DNA from: Oscillospiraceae bacterium Marseille-Q3528
Lineage (GTDB): Bacteria; Bacillota; Clostridia; Lachnospirales; Lachnospiraceae
Length of the DNA: 64,000 bases
Direction: 5' to 3'
NCBI GenBank assembly: GCA_018223385.1
Contig: JAGTTR010000006.1
Span: 1 to 64,000, forward strand
Part shown: piece after piece, positions 25,116 through 33,881 of the stretch
Position numbering within the stretch: position 1 is the first letter of the stretch
How the letters are laid out: every line of letters begins with the position of its first letter
Made by a program: the position numbers and the translations under genes
Notes under the pieces: model-generated
What the model saw: only the letters and a program-made list of their open reading frames with translations
What the model was told of the DNA's origin: nothing
Database searches by the model: none

Positions 25116-25913
25116 CTAATTTGCCAGCAGGATCCGGTCGTTGTCGAATTCCTGCCCTTTGATCTTGTGATACAGCCGCAGAAGCCCTTCCACATCCATG
25201 TGCTCCCGCTCTTCCCCTTTCAGGTCAATGGCCACGCTGCCGCTGTCCATGAGGATCGTGCGGTTGCCCAGCCGAAGGCTGCTCGCCATGTTGTGGGTGA
25301 TCATCAGCGTGGTGATCTTGCGCTCCTCCACGATATCCTTCGTGATCTTCAGCACCTTCTCCGCTGTCAGCGGATCCAGCGCCGCCGTATGTTCATCCAG
25401 AAGCAGGATCTTCGGTGTCAGCACCGTCGCCATCAGAAGGGTGATGGCCTGCCGCTGGCCGCCGGACAGGGTTCCCATGGGCGTTTTCAGACGGTCCTCC
25501 AGCCCCATGTCCAGCGCCGACAGCACTTCCCGGAAATACTCCCGGTCTTTTCTCGTGATGGCCCGGCTGAACATCCCCTTGCCGCTGCTCTTGTAGGCAA
25601 TGGCCAGGTTCTCCTCGATGGTCAGGCTGGGAGCGGTTCCCTTCATGGGATCCTGGAAAATCCGGCCGATCATATGGGCCCGGTACGTCTCCGTCTTAAA
25701 GGTCACATCTTCCCCGTCAATATAGATCCTTCCGGCATCCGTAAACCACACCCCGGCAATGGCATTGAACAGGGTAGATTTTCCCGCGCCGTTGGAACCG
25801 ATGACCGTCACAAAATCGCCTTTATCCAGCGTCAGGGACAGATCCTGCAGCGCCCGTTTCTCATTCTCCGTGCCAGGATAAAAGGTCTTGGAAATATGAT
25901 CGATCTTAAGCAT
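25116..25913 (-). CDS. ABC transporter ATP-binding protein (TrpZ-type)
   Basis: 265 residues. Walker A is GSNGAGKST (about 39-47), the signature is LSGGQRQA, Walker B is ILLLDEHTAALDP (note His after Glu, common in this family), and the switch is MITHN. It energises the import system with the permease (eight-base overlap) and lipoprotein upstream. The trio matches the ABC_sub_bind/TrpX-TrpY-TrpZ class found in Clostridia and streptococci, often linked to aromatic amino acids. Confidence 0.92.
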   Translation of the reverse strand: MLKIDHISKTFYPGTENEKRALQDLSLTLDKGDFVTVIGSNGAGKSTLFNAIAGVWFTDAGRIYIDGEDVTFKTETYRAHMIGRIFQDPMKGTAPSLTIEENLAIAYKSSGKGMFSRAITRKDREYFREVLSALDMGLEDRLKTPMGTLSGGQRQAITLLMATVLTPKILLLDEHTAALDPLTAEKVLKITKDIVEERKITTLMITHNMASSLRLGNRTILMDSGSVAIDLKGEEREHMDVEGLLRLYHKIKGQEFDNDRILLAN

Positions 25914-26865
25914 TTCCCTTCCCCCTTTTTACCTTATTTGTATAAGAAACAAAAGCTTCCTTGGCCGGGCCCACCGCCAGCGCCAGCGTGATAATGAGCA
26001 CCGTCACCAGCTTCAGGAAATGGCTGGGCAGGATGTTGGCGTTGATGGCCAGCGCCACGATGACCCGGTAGGCCACAGAGCCGATCACCGCCGCCACAAA
26101 ACCGGCGGTGATGCTGCTTTTCAGGTTCCGCATCTTCGGCGCTGCCTTACTTCCCACAAAAATCACAAAGGAGAGCACCGCCTCACCGATGATGACGGAG
26201 GCGAAGCCGGACACCACCGTGCCGGAGCCTGCCGTCACATCCGTATAGCCCATGTACTGGGAATACACGGCTCCCGACATGCCCACCAGGCCGTTGGCGA
26301 TAGCCAAGGCGATGGTCTTCATCTTTGTCTCGCTGATGGACGTGGCCCGGATCATTTCCTCGTTATCACCCGTCGTCCGGATACACAGCCCCAGTCTTGT
26401 CTTGAAAAACAGAATCGTCAGCGCAAGCATGATCACCGCAGCGATCAGTGCCACGATCATGCGGGCAATATTTTTGTTCATATCCCCATGCGCCTCCAGG
26501 AACACGGAAAAGATCGTCCGGTCTCCCAGCAGGGAAATGTTGGGGCTTCCACCCTGCAGCTGCAGGCACACGGAATACAGTCCGGTCATGGTCAGAATGC
26601 CAGCTAGGATCGGTGAAATCTTCACTTTAATCTGTAGAAAGGCTGTCACCATGCCCGCCAGCATGCCTGCCAGCAGCCCCGCCAGGATGGCCCCCAGGGG
26701 ATGCCCCATTTTCACAAACACCGTTCCCGTGCTCATGCCCAGAACAATGGAGCCGTCCACGGTCAGGTCCGGCACCTTCAGGATGCGGAAGGATATGTAC
26801 ACGCCCAGCACCATGATGCCATAGATAAGCCCCAGGATGCATGCGCCTAAGATCTGATTTGTCAT
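25906..26865 (-). CDS. ABC transporter permease (TrpY-type)
   Basis: 319 residues with about eight membrane segments, starting at residue 5. The motif GLLAGMLAGMVTAFLQIKVKISPILAGILTM in outline and the later YTDVTAGSGTVVSGFASVIIGEA belong to the branched-chain-type permease family (BPD_transp_2), as in TrpY. It forms the membrane channel of the importer with the adjacent ATPase and lipoprotein. Confidence 0.92.
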   Translation of the reverse strand: MTNQILGACILGLIYGIMVLGVYISFRILKVPDLTVDGSIVLGMSTGTVFVKMGHPLGAILAGLLAGMLAGMVTAFLQIKVKISPILAGILTMTGLYSVCLQLQGGSPNISLLGDRTIFSVFLEAHGDMNKNIARMIVALIAAVIMLALTILFFKTRLGLCIRTTGDNEEMIRATSISETKMKTIALAIANGLVGMSGAVYSQYMGYTDVTAGSGTVVSGFASVIIGEAVLSFVIFVGSKAAPKMRNLKSSITAGFVAAVIGSVAYRVIVALAINANILPSHFLKLVTVLIITLALAVGPAKEAFVSYTNKVKRGKGNA

Positions 26866-26886
26866 GTCAAAAACCCTCTTGTCTTA

Positions 26887-27969
26887 TTATTCAGCCGTTA
26901 CGGTCTCTACTACCTGGGACGGAAGTCCGACAGAATCTGCATAAGCAGTCACGTCCGCCTCGTCAATGCCCAGCGCTGCGATCACATCTGTGTTGTACAC
27001 CAGGGTGAAGTCCTCCACACGCTGTACCGGAAGCTCGGACAGCGGTGTGCCGTCGTACCACGCCAGTACCATGTCTGCGGTCATTTCGCCGATCTCCGCA
27101 TAATCAATGCTGAAGGAGAACGCGCCGCCGCCGGTTACCATGGCATCTGCTGCGGTGTAGGAAGGAATCTGCGCCTCTTTGAGCGCCTCGCCTACCTGGT
27201 TGAAGTTGTTGGCGATGGTGGAATCCAGGGCTACATATACATAGGCGGTGTCATCCTTGGAAAGGCTCTGGGCGATCTGCAGAGCAGTGTTGATGTCTGT
27301 GTAAGCCTTCTCCTCGTACTTGATGCCATTCTCCTCACAGTAAGCCACTGCACCGTCCTTGGTGGCCACTGCATTGACCTGATCCGCATTGTACATGATC
27401 ACACAGGTCTTTCCGTCGCTGGGTGTCAGTGTCTCAGCTGCTGCCAGGGAAATCTCCGCCGGAATACGGTTGGACGTTCCAGTGATCATATCGGTGGGCT
27501 GATCCATATCGGTCAGAAGCTTGGCATATACCGGCTCTGTCACGGACATGAAGATCATCGGGATATCTGCGCAGGTCGTTGCAGCCGCAATGGCCGGCGG
27601 GGTCAGCATGGGAACAACCAGGTCATACTCTTTGTCCACAAAAGACTGCAGCATGGTTGCCATGGCTGTCTGGTCACCGGAGGCATCCTGGAAATCCACC
27701 TTGATGTTCTTCCCGGACTCCTCGATTTTTTTCATAAATGCATCCTTCATCAGCGTGGCATCCGCCATGTCGATGAGCTGGACGAAACCGATCGTCTTCT
27801 CTTCGCCTTCTGCCGGAGCATCTGTTTGCTCTGCACTGTCTGATGTCGTCTCCTCCGTATCTGCGGCAGCGGTATCCTCTGCCTTATCACTTCCGCTGCC
27901 GGAGCAGCCTGCCAGCATGCTTGCCGTCATCGCTGCGGCAAGTACCATTGCAAGAACCTTCTTTTTCAT
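26887..27969 (-). CDS. ABC substrate-binding lipoprotein (TrpX-type)
   Basis: 360 residues from ATG 27969. GGAGGAG lies five bases before it, and a longer in-frame extension to 28197 would start upstream of the mapped promoter. The signal peptide ends in a lipobox MLAGC with Cys22, then an acidic Asp/Glu/Thr linker. The mature part is the two-lobed ABC_sub_bind fold (PF04392; GFVQLIDMADAT, MLTPPAIAAA, TGTSNRIPAEI). TrpX homologues bind tryptophan or tyrosine; the ligand here is inferred. It is the first gene of the three-gene importer operon. Confidence 0.92.
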   Translation of the reverse strand: MKKKVLAMVLAAAMTASMLAGCSGSGSDKAEDTAAADTEETTSDSAEQTDAPAEGEEKTIGFVQLIDMADATLMKDAFMKKIEESGKNIKVDFQDASGDQTAMATMLQSFVDKEYDLVVPMLTPPAIAAATTCADIPMIFMSVTEPVYAKLLTDMDQPTDMITGTSNRIPAEISLAAAETLTPSDGKTCVIMYNADQVNAVATKDGAVAYCEENGIKYEEKAYTDINTALQIAQSLSKDDTAYVYVALDSTIANNFNQVGEALKEAQIPSYTAADAMVTGGGAFSFSIDYAEIGEMTADMVLAWYDGTPLSELPVQRVEDFTLVYNTDVIAALGIDEADVTAYADSVGLPSQVVETVTAE

Positions 27970-28035
27970 CATTTCTCCTCCATTTTTCTTTGTCCATTCA
28001 ACGCTTTGTCGCGTTAAATCTTTGAAATAATTTTT

Positions 28036-28064
28036 ATCATACTCACTTTTTTCCCATCTGTCAA
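28036..28064 (-). promoter_or_regulatory. Sigma-A promoter of the TrpX-type operon
   Basis: Minus strand: -35 TTGACA (28059-28064), a 17-base spacer, and -10 TATGAT (28036-28041). It predicts a start around 28029 and a leader of about 60 bases before the lipoprotein gene. Confidence 0.85.
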
Positions 28065-28068
28065 GATA

Positions 28069-28097
28069 TTTACAGACAAAAAATGAAATGGTATACT
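28069..28097 (+). promoter_or_regulatory. Divergent promoter of the cupin gene
   Basis: Plus strand: -35 TTTACA (28069-28074), a 17-base spacer, and -10 TATACT (28092-28097). Only four bases separate its -35 from the -35 of the opposite promoter. Confidence 0.75.
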
Positions 28098-28141
28098 TCT
28101 TATCAACAAGAAGCAAACGACACAAAAGGAGATGTCTGACT

Positions 28142-28480
28142 ATGAAATTAAATCCGTGCAAAAATGTACCCGCCGCCCAGATGGGCCCCGCTGTCACCCG
28201 CCAGCTCCTGGCTTACTGCGAGGGAGAAAACGGCTACACTGTCAATTACATGACCGGCAAAAAGGGCGCTGCCGCCCCGGCGCACAGCCATCCGCACCTG
28301 CAGGTTGTCTATATGATCAAGGGCAAGGGCGTGTTCCTCTGCGGCGAGGAAGAGCAGATGATCCAGGCCGGTGATACGGTGCAGATCGACGCCAATGTCC
28401 CGCACACCTTCACTTCCATCGAGGAAGATGCCGAGTGGCTGGAATTCTTCACCCCGGTGAGAGAGGATTTCCTGCCGTAA
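28142..28480 (+). CDS. Small cupin-domain protein
   Basis: 112 residues from ATG 28142, which has AAAGGAGA upstream; an earlier in-frame ATG at 28088 lies in the promoter and is excluded. It has a single cupin barrel with motif 1 AHSHPHLQVVYMIKGKG (two His plus Gln in place of Glu) and motif 2 ending IDANVPHTFTS. The enzymatic or sensor role is unknown. It is divergent from the TrpX-type operon with back-to-back promoters, so it could be co-controlled. A terminator follows directly. Confidence 0.85.
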   Translation: MKLNPCKNVPAAQMGPAVTRQLLAYCEGENGYTVNYMTGKKGAAAPAHSHPHLQVVYMIKGKGVFLCGEEEQMIQAGDTVQIDANVPHTFTSIEEDAEWLEFFTPVREDFLP

Positions 28481-28507
28481 TTTCTTATCATATAAAATCA
28501 TATAAAA

Positions 28508-28557
28508 AATCCCCCCGGAATCATCTCTTTTCAGATGGCCCCGGAGGGATTCTTTTT
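28508..28557. terminator. Terminator after the cupin gene (bidirectional)
   Basis: AATCCCCCCGG (28508-28518) pairs with CCGGAGGGATT (28541-28551) with one mismatch, flanked by A-rich and T-rich runs. It separates the convergent cupin and flavoprotein genes. Confidence 0.88.
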
Positions 28558-28571
28558 CACAAAAGCATTTT

Positions 28572-29144
28572 CTAAAAAAGTGCGTCAATTTTTTCCCGGG
28601 CAGATGCCAGAATGCCTTCCACATCATTTCCCCAGATATCCAGACCTTCCGCAGATACCACATCCACCTGCGGATCTCCCAGAAAGTTTTTACACAACTG
28701 ACGGATATACACCTCGCCGGTGTTCATATCACCAATGTAGCCGCCGGAAGTGGTCAGATACACCACCCGCTTCATTTTGCACAGCGTGTGCGGAATACTG
28801 TCTGCACCATAGGCGAACACCAGCCCTGTCACCAGCACATTTTCGATGAAAATTTTCAGCGATGCCGGGAAAGACAGATCCCAGTACGGTGCTGCAATGA
28901 CAACCGTATCCGCGTTCTTCAGCGCTCTCGCCGGTGCGTATGCCGGATCAGAAAAATCACCGGTCTGTCCGGCCTGATCCCGCTTCGCCAGCGCTTCCTC
29001 ACTCATGGGCACAAGGCCTGCCTCATCCAAACGCAGCTCTTCTACTTCCACGTCCGAAAGCTTCCCCAGAAAATAGCGTGCCAGCCCCAGTGTCCGGGAC
29101 TCCGCCCGCACGCAGGCGTTCACAAATAATACCTTCTCTTTCAT
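28572..29144 (-). CDS. Flavodoxin-fold NAD(P)H oxidoreductase (azoreductase-like)
   Basis: 190 residues from ATG 29144, preceded by AAGGGGG; the longer in-frame extension has no ribosome site. The FMN-binding fold starts KVLFVNACVRAESRTLGLARYFL and has the PYWDLSFPASLKIFIENVLVTG block and TTSGGYIG loop of the FMN-dependent NADH-azoreductase/NQO family. It probably reduces quinones or azo compounds with NAD(P)H in the cytosol. It appears monocistronic. Confidence 0.88.
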   Translation of the reverse strand: MKEKVLFVNACVRAESRTLGLARYFLGKLSDVEVEELRLDEAGLVPMSEEALAKRDQAGQTGDFSDPAYAPARALKNADTVVIAAPYWDLSFPASLKIFIENVLVTGLVFAYGADSIPHTLCKMKRVVYLTTSGGYIGDMNTGEVYIRQLCKNFLGDPQVDVVSAEGLDIWGNDVEGILASAREKIDALF

Positions 29145-29327
29145 GTTGATCCCCCTTAAAGATACATACTCTGATAGGGGTATCGTACCATTTTCCGGGC
29201 ATTCCTGCAACCACTGCCGCCGTTTTCTGGCACTTTTCCATTGTTTCTTTCCCGGCCAACTCTTCCACCGGACTTTTTCTATCTGCACACCTGGATGCAC
29301 TTGCAGCTCTCCCGGTGATCTTTTCCA

Positions 29328-29819
29328 TCAGACCTCTCTATAATACGGGCAGATATCCTCATAATGTCCGTCCTTCATGCGAAAACCGCCCGAGATCACG
29401 CCCAGCTGCCGAAAGCCCAGCCGCTCGTACAGATGTCTGGCGTGAATATTCGTTGCCACCACCGCATTGAACTGCAGCACCCGAAAACCACAGGCACCGG
29501 CCTGCCGGATACAGTCACCGACCAGTTTTTCACCGATATGCAGCCCTCTGCACGCCGATGCCACTGCGTAGCTGGCATTGCTGATATGGCCGCAACGTCC
29601 GATATTATTCGGGTGTAAAATATACAGGCCGCACACCGTACTCTTCTCGTCCTCCGCCACTGCGCACCAGGTCTGATCTGCAAAAAACTGTGCGCCGCTT
29701 GTCTCATCCAGAAGCTCCTCCTGGGGAAATGCCACGCCTTCCTCCACCACTTCATTCCAGATGCGCACCATGGCTGCCACGTCATCCCTTGTATATTTTC
29801 TTACTGTGATCGTCTCCAT
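29328..29819 (-). CDS. GNAT-family N-acetyltransferase
   Basis: 163 residues from the ATG at 29819 (AGGAGGA eleven bases upstream; an in-frame ATG at 29888 is less likely). The acetyl-CoA site is visible at ASACRGLHIGEKLVGDCIRQA (R/Q-x-x-G-x-G/A-like), followed by NAVVATNIHARHLYERLGF, the usual C-terminal GNAT strand and helix. The substrate is unknown. Gene order suggests no partner. Confidence 0.88.
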   Translation of the reverse strand: METITVRKYTRDDVAAMVRIWNEVVEEGVAFPQEELLDETSGAQFFADQTWCAVAEDEKSTVCGLYILHPNNIGRCGHISNASYAVASACRGLHIGEKLVGDCIRQAGACGFRVLQFNAVVATNIHARHLYERLGFRQLGVISGGFRMKDGHYEDICPYYREV

Positions 29820-30095
29820 TTTTCTTCTGTCCTCCTGATGAAAGCTCTGCATATCCTGTATTTTACGCACAGAGCAGCATTTTTTCAAGACCCTAGACTC
29901 GTATACTTGTATGCGACCATTACCATGGGCGACGAACCACGGATTCTGTCATCAACGGCATCTGCACGGAAACTGATTTCGTACCAGTATAAAAACAGGC
30001 TTTCAAATGATAGTTTCTTTCCGATGCAGGACAATGAAAAGGACAGCCAGACATCAGCCTGACTGTCCCCAAAAATTTATTCGCCTTTCAGACTC

Positions 30096-30199
30096 AGGTT
30101 CCCCGCGCTATCGCGCTCTACTGCCTGCTATCGCAGGCGGAACCTTCGTTAATGGCGCAAGAAAAGTAAATGCCGTCTTCGACGTCGCTTCCTTTTCTT
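30096..30199. repeat. Palindromic repeat family, unit C
   Basis: Outer arms AGGTTCC (30096-30102)/GGAACCT (30139-30145) enclose GCGC-tatc-GCGC (30105-30116) and GCCTGC-tatc-GCAGGC (30123-30138). They are followed by AAGAAAAG (30159-30166)/CTTTTCTT (30192-30199) around CGTC-ttc-GACG. It is the same architecture as the unit at 20384-20486 with paired base changes. It ends ten bases from the stop codon of the DUF11 gene. The rest of 29889-30208 holds no gene. Confidence 0.85.
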
Positions 30200-30208
30200 T
30201 TTCGCTCA

Positions 30209-31060
30209 TTATATCGTTCCTGTCACCACCAGTGTGCTGATGCCCGGCGTCACAGTCCATTCTCCGGTATTCGGATCCTGCACAACCGTGCCTGCCGGCA
30301 CAGTCCCCTGCCCCGCCGTTGTGGAAAACAGTCCCGTCGTCTCATCATAGGTGTAATTTTCCGGCTCTGTCCATGCGGTGCCGTTGAAGGACACCGACAG
30401 GTTGGAAAGCCTAGGATCAAACGTATCCACGATCACCGCAGCGGACGCTGCATCTGCCGCCGCGTTGCCGGAGTTCTGGATCAGGAACGTATATGTCAGC
30501 GTTCCGTTTTCCGTTACCGGCACCGGGCTGATGGATTTTGTGATCGTCAGAATTGGTTCCACCCGGACATTGACCGTTTCATTCACGGAAATCGGTGTGA
30601 TCCCGTTGCCGCTGATCACCGCCGTGTTGGTAATATTGGATTCCAGATCCAGCGGTGCATAGCGGTTCACCTCCGCCTCATAGGCGATGACCGTATTGCC
30701 GCCTGCCGGTACCGAGATTCCGCTGATCACCAGCGGCGGCCCGGCCACAGCTGTCGGCGCGGCCTGTTTGGTGCCGTTGATATAATAGGTGACCGTTCCG
30801 GCCACATACGTCAGGGGCGTAAGGGTCTCCTGGCCAAAGGCATAAGTCCCCAGATCATCGGTGAGGGTAAGCCCGGTTACCGGTACGGTTCCGGAATTGA
30901 CCAGTGCAATGAGATACGTCACACTGTCGTTCTGCCCGTAGGTATCCCGCACGGCCGTCTTGGAAGCCGACAGCACTTCCAGGATCTCACCCACTGCAAT
31001 ATTTGAATTCGTCACAGCATTTCCATACTTCAACTGTGCCTGATTGGTAAATCTTGCCAT
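30209..31060 (-). CDS. DUF11-domain repeat protein
   Basis: 283 residues. It starts MARFTNQAQLKYGNAVTNSNIAVGE, a form typical of clostridial DUF11 proteins without a signal peptide. Two DUF11/CARDB-like beta-sandwich units (about 30-125 and 165-245) carry the N-S-G-T and L-x-D-x-L-G landmarks (VNSGTVPVTGLTLTDDLG; IQNSGNAAAD). Such proteins are surface or spore-coat associated in some clostridia; here the location is inferred only. It is Thr/Val/Gly-rich. A palindromic repeat follows its stop codon. Confidence 0.8.
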   Translation of the reverse strand: MARFTNQAQLKYGNAVTNSNIAVGEILEVLSASKTAVRDTYGQNDSVTYLIALVNSGTVPVTGLTLTDDLGTYAFGQETLTPLTYVAGTVTYYINGTKQAAPTAVAGPPLVISGISVPAGGNTVIAYEAEVNRYAPLDLESNITNTAVISGNGITPISVNETVNVRVEPILTITKSISPVPVTENGTLTYTFLIQNSGNAAADAASAAVIVDTFDPRLSNLSVSFNGTAWTEPENYTYDETTGLFSTTAGQGTVPAGTVVQDPNTGEWTVTPGISTLVVTGTI

Positions 31061-31121
31061 AGCATTCCTTCCCTTCTATTATTCAGGTACAGTTTAATAT
31101 ATGTCATATTTTTCCCGGCGG

Positions 31122-33245
31122 TTACATAATAGAAGTTACCATATGGGAGATGGTAAATGCCAGTGCCACAAAGGCTGTCAGGAACCCGCCCAGCCATGCA
31201 GAACCGGTTTTCTTATAGCAAACCCGACTGATCACTGCTGTGATCGGAAGGATAAACAGCAGACCGAACAGCATGATGCCTGCCAGCGCGGTCGGGAAGG
31301 ACATGCCCACTGCAGAAAGCCACGCCGCAGATGTGGTGCCCGGAATGTACTTGATGCCTCTCGTTCCCGTTGCGAACAGTTTTCCATAGTCATAGGCAAA
31401 CATCACAGCCAGACCACCGCAGGAAGATACCGCGATCAGAATGTAGTTCAGCCAAGCCGGTGCGTTGTCGATACGGGTCAGGGAATTGTAGAACACGCTG
31501 ACCAGCAGGAAAAACAGCAGGAACACTGGCAGGTATTTCAGGAAAGCCACCCAGTGTGCGCCGTCCATCGGCATGATGTTGTATTTGAAGAAGGAAAACT
31601 CTGTTCCGGAAATGCCGGAGCAAAGGTAAATCACCACATAGATCAGGCCGAAGGATACCACTGCCAAAAGCAGGCTCTTCAACACATTTACAACCGGAAG
31701 CTTCAGTCCTGTGTTTTCCACGGTGTAACCGGCCTTTTTCGCAAACAGGAAGAACACCAGCACATACAGCACAAGGAAAATCACGCCGACGACACCATTA
31801 AACAGCATGAGGGAGTTCATCGGTGCCATATTGAAAAAGCTGTTGGGCATGAATTTTGTCAGGAACTTGAACCACTGAGGCTGCATATAATACGGATATC
31901 CCACCAGCCAATAGTACAGAAGCGGTGCCGGAAGCAGGAATACGATGTAAAGGATTGCATATTTTACAGCGCTTGCCGTATCTTTGACCGTGCTGACAGA
32001 CGGAAGCTCCTTCTGCACAATACCGGCAAAGAACGGTACCCTCAGCAGTGTCAGTGCCATTGCCGCAAATCCCACCAGTGCGGACAGCAGGCCGATCAGA
32101 CCGCAGGCTGCACGCCCATGCCAGTTCTGCTCGGTTACCGGAATGCTTTCCTCGCCGCCCCGCAGCGTAATATCGAAGAAATCAATGCCATAGCTGATGG
32201 CAGTCTCGTCATAGTATGTATCCGAATGGGTGCCGTCAAACGTATAGGCCGCACGGATGGGCTGCATGGTCGTCGCTGCAGAAGCGGCTGCCGTGATCGC
32301 ATCCTCCCGGCTCAGCGGCGTGGCGGAAGCATCGCCGTACATAAAATAAGTGCCGGAAGGAACATCGCTGGCGCCGCCTACGCCAAGCTTGAACTTAAAG
32401 CTCTTGGTGTACTGGCTGGCATCATCAATGCCCCACAGAAGACCGGAGAACTCATCATAATCACCCTCGATGGTACAGATATTCACCGGTGCTGCATACA
32501 GCGGAAATACACCATTGTCCTCTGTGACGCCGATGTACGTCAGATCCTGGCTGTTGCGGATATTATAATTGTAACCGGTCAGCACCATGGAACTGGGAAG
32601 CACGATCCCGGATCCCATAGCCGCCGTATACGCAGTCGCAGCTGCTGTAGCATCATCCTGCCCGTCTGCCTGTGCCTCTGTCAGCGCCGCAGTATAGGCA
32701 GCCTGCCATTTTGCATAGGCAAGATAGGCGCCCTCCTGGATCGCCGCCGTTCCCATGGAATGTCCCAGCATACCGATCTTTGTCAGATCCACGAAATCAT
32801 ACTCCGCAAACTTCTGCAGCGCACTGTAGCTTCCCAGATCCGGAGCATAGTTCTCCACATTTCCCATCTCCGCCTGCTTATATCCATCCGGCGGCAGGGT
32901 GCTTTCCCCGTGGCCGTACATGTCAAGTGCCATGACAACATAGCCCCGACGGGACAGCTCAATGGCATTGGGCTCCATGGCATCCAGCGATGCCGTATAC
33001 CCATGGCAGAGCAGGATCGCCGGTGCCGGGTTGTCCGCAGTTGCCGTCTCCGGCACATACAGCTTCGCATGGCTGGTCGCACCTGTATCTGTCACAAATG
33101 TAAGGTTTTCGGTTTTCACAGAACCTCCGCTGGTCTGAATGTTATGCCCCACCGCCGATGAAATCACCATCAGAAGCAGGCAGATGATCAGAACGATGGC
33201 GGAAGCATTTTCTTTTCGGAAAAATCCTTTCTTTCCACTTTCCAT
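31122..33245 (-). CDS. Membrane-anchored alpha/beta hydrolase with polytopic C-terminal half
   Basis: 707 residues. One N-terminal membrane segment (about 12-32) is followed by an external alpha/beta-hydrolase domain with ILLCHGYTASLDAM (oxyanion region), MALDMYGHGES and the nucleophile elbow LGHSMGTAA. From about residue 370 there are eight or more membrane segments. The hydrolase-plus-membrane layout occurs in Firmicutes proteins of unknown substrate (lipid or peptide ester cleavage is plausible). GAAGGGAGA precedes the ATG. The gene appears alone, with a 21-bp palindrome upstream. Confidence 0.82.
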   Translation of the reverse strand: MESGKKGFFRKENASAIVLIICLLLMVISSAVGHNIQTSGGSVKTENLTFVTDTGATSHAKLYVPETATADNPAPAILLCHGYTASLDAMEPNAIELSRRGYVVMALDMYGHGESTLPPDGYKQAEMGNVENYAPDLGSYSALQKFAEYDFVDLTKIGMLGHSMGTAAIQEGAYLAYAKWQAAYTAALTEAQADGQDDATAAATAYTAAMGSGIVLPSSMVLTGYNYNIRNSQDLTYIGVTEDNGVFPLYAAPVNICTIEGDYDEFSGLLWGIDDASQYTKSFKFKLGVGGASDVPSGTYFMYGDASATPLSREDAITAAASAATTMQPIRAAYTFDGTHSDTYYDETAISYGIDFFDITLRGGEESIPVTEQNWHGRAACGLIGLLSALVGFAAMALTLLRVPFFAGIVQKELPSVSTVKDTASAVKYAILYIVFLLPAPLLYYWLVGYPYYMQPQWFKFLTKFMPNSFFNMAPMNSLMLFNGVVGVIFLVLYVLVFFLFAKKAGYTVENTGLKLPVVNVLKSLLLAVVSFGLIYVVIYLCSGISGTEFSFFKYNIMPMDGAHWVAFLKYLPVFLLFFLLVSVFYNSLTRIDNAPAWLNYILIAVSSCGGLAVMFAYDYGKLFATGTRGIKYIPGTTSAAWLSAVGMSFPTALAGIMLFGLLFILPITAVISRVCYKKTGSAWLGGFLTAFVALAFTISHMVTSIM

Positions 33246-33320
33246 AACTCTATCTCCCTTCTTTTGTCAAAAAGTTTCCATCAATAGAATAACATTTTGA
33301 AGGACAAAAGAAAGGAAATG

Positions 33321-33341
33321 CAAGTCATTGTCAATGACTTG
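33321..33341. promoter_or_regulatory. Perfect 21-bp palindrome (operator candidate)
   Basis: CAAGTCATTG (33321-33330), one central base, CAATGACTTG (33332-33341). It lies 76 bases upstream of the membrane hydrolase start. On the minus strand it contains TTGACA, a possible -35. It looks like the binding site of a dimeric repressor; the regulator is unknown. Confidence 0.55.
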
Positions 33342-33401
33342 GAAGGTTGTCACGCAGGATGACGGACATTTCTGTTGACAGCCCGTTTCAGATAGCAGAC
33401 A

Positions 33402-33482
33402 ATAAAAAAAGCCCTTGGTTGAGGCTTACATACACTTACATACATTTTAAGTACAAAAAAACCCCGATTTTATCGGGGTTTT
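33402..33482 (-). terminator. Tandem terminators after tRNA-Cys
   Basis: Minus strand: AAAACCCCGAT/ATCGGGGTTTTTTT (33455-33482) is a strong intrinsic terminator right after the tRNA. A second, shorter hairpin AAGCC/GGGCTTTTTTT follows at about 33402-33427. Confidence 0.85.
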
Positions 33483-33486
33483 CAAG

Positions 33487-33557
33487 AGGCGACAACCAGA
33501 TTTGAACTGGTGATCAGGGTGTTGCAGACCCACGCCTTACCACTTGGCTATGTCGCC
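33487..33557 (-). tRNA. tRNA-Cys (GCA)
   Basis: A 71-base cloverleaf on the minus strand. Acceptor arms GGCGACA and TGTCGCC pair fully. The D-loop has GCCAAGTGGTAAGGC, the anticodon loop CTGCAAC carries GCA after the invariant T, and the T-arm contains GTTCAAATC. The discriminator base is U, as expected for cysteine tRNA. CCA is not encoded. Confidence 0.95.
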
Positions 33558-33614
33558 ATATCTGACAGCTATTAAATTATAGCAAATATCAGCCCTGGCG
33601 TCAAGCCATTTTTC

Positions 33615-33875
33615 TTATTTTACCTCATGTTGATGCAAATATTTTTCCCGTGTTGCCATGCCTCCCCGAATGTGACGCTCCGATTTGTTCACGTCAAGCA
33701 CCTGCCGCGCCTGTCCCGCCAGCGCAGGATTGATCTGGTTCAGCCGTTCTGTCACATCTTTATGTACCGTACTCTTGCTGATTCCGAATTTTTTTGCCGT
33801 CTGCCGCACGGTTGCACTGTTTTCTATTATATATTCCGCAATCTCAACGGCTCGCTCCTCGATATAATCCTTCAA
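33615..33875 (-). CDS. spoIIID: Sporulation transcription regulator SpoIIID
   Basis: 86 residues, normal length. The helix-turn-helix SATVRQTAKKFGISKSTVHKDVTERL and basic C-terminal tail ERHIRGGMATREKYLHQHE are diagnostic. SpoIIID is the mother-cell DNA-binding protein acting with sigma-E, so the host is a spore-former or descends from one. The start is TTG at 33875 (product begins KDYIEERAVEIA), the usual clostridial start. The GGGGG ribosome site lies inside a strong leader hairpin. Confidence 0.96.
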   Translation of the reverse strand: MKDYIEERAVEIAEYIIENSATVRQTAKKFGISKSTVHKDVTERLNQINPALAGQARQVLDVNKSERHIRGGMATREKYLHQHEVK

Positions 33876-33881
33876 AAAAAT

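Noticed and set aside
31101..33161. 686-codon plus-strand ORF
   Set aside because: Antisense to the membrane hydrolase gene, which has a signal anchor, catalytic motifs and membrane helices.
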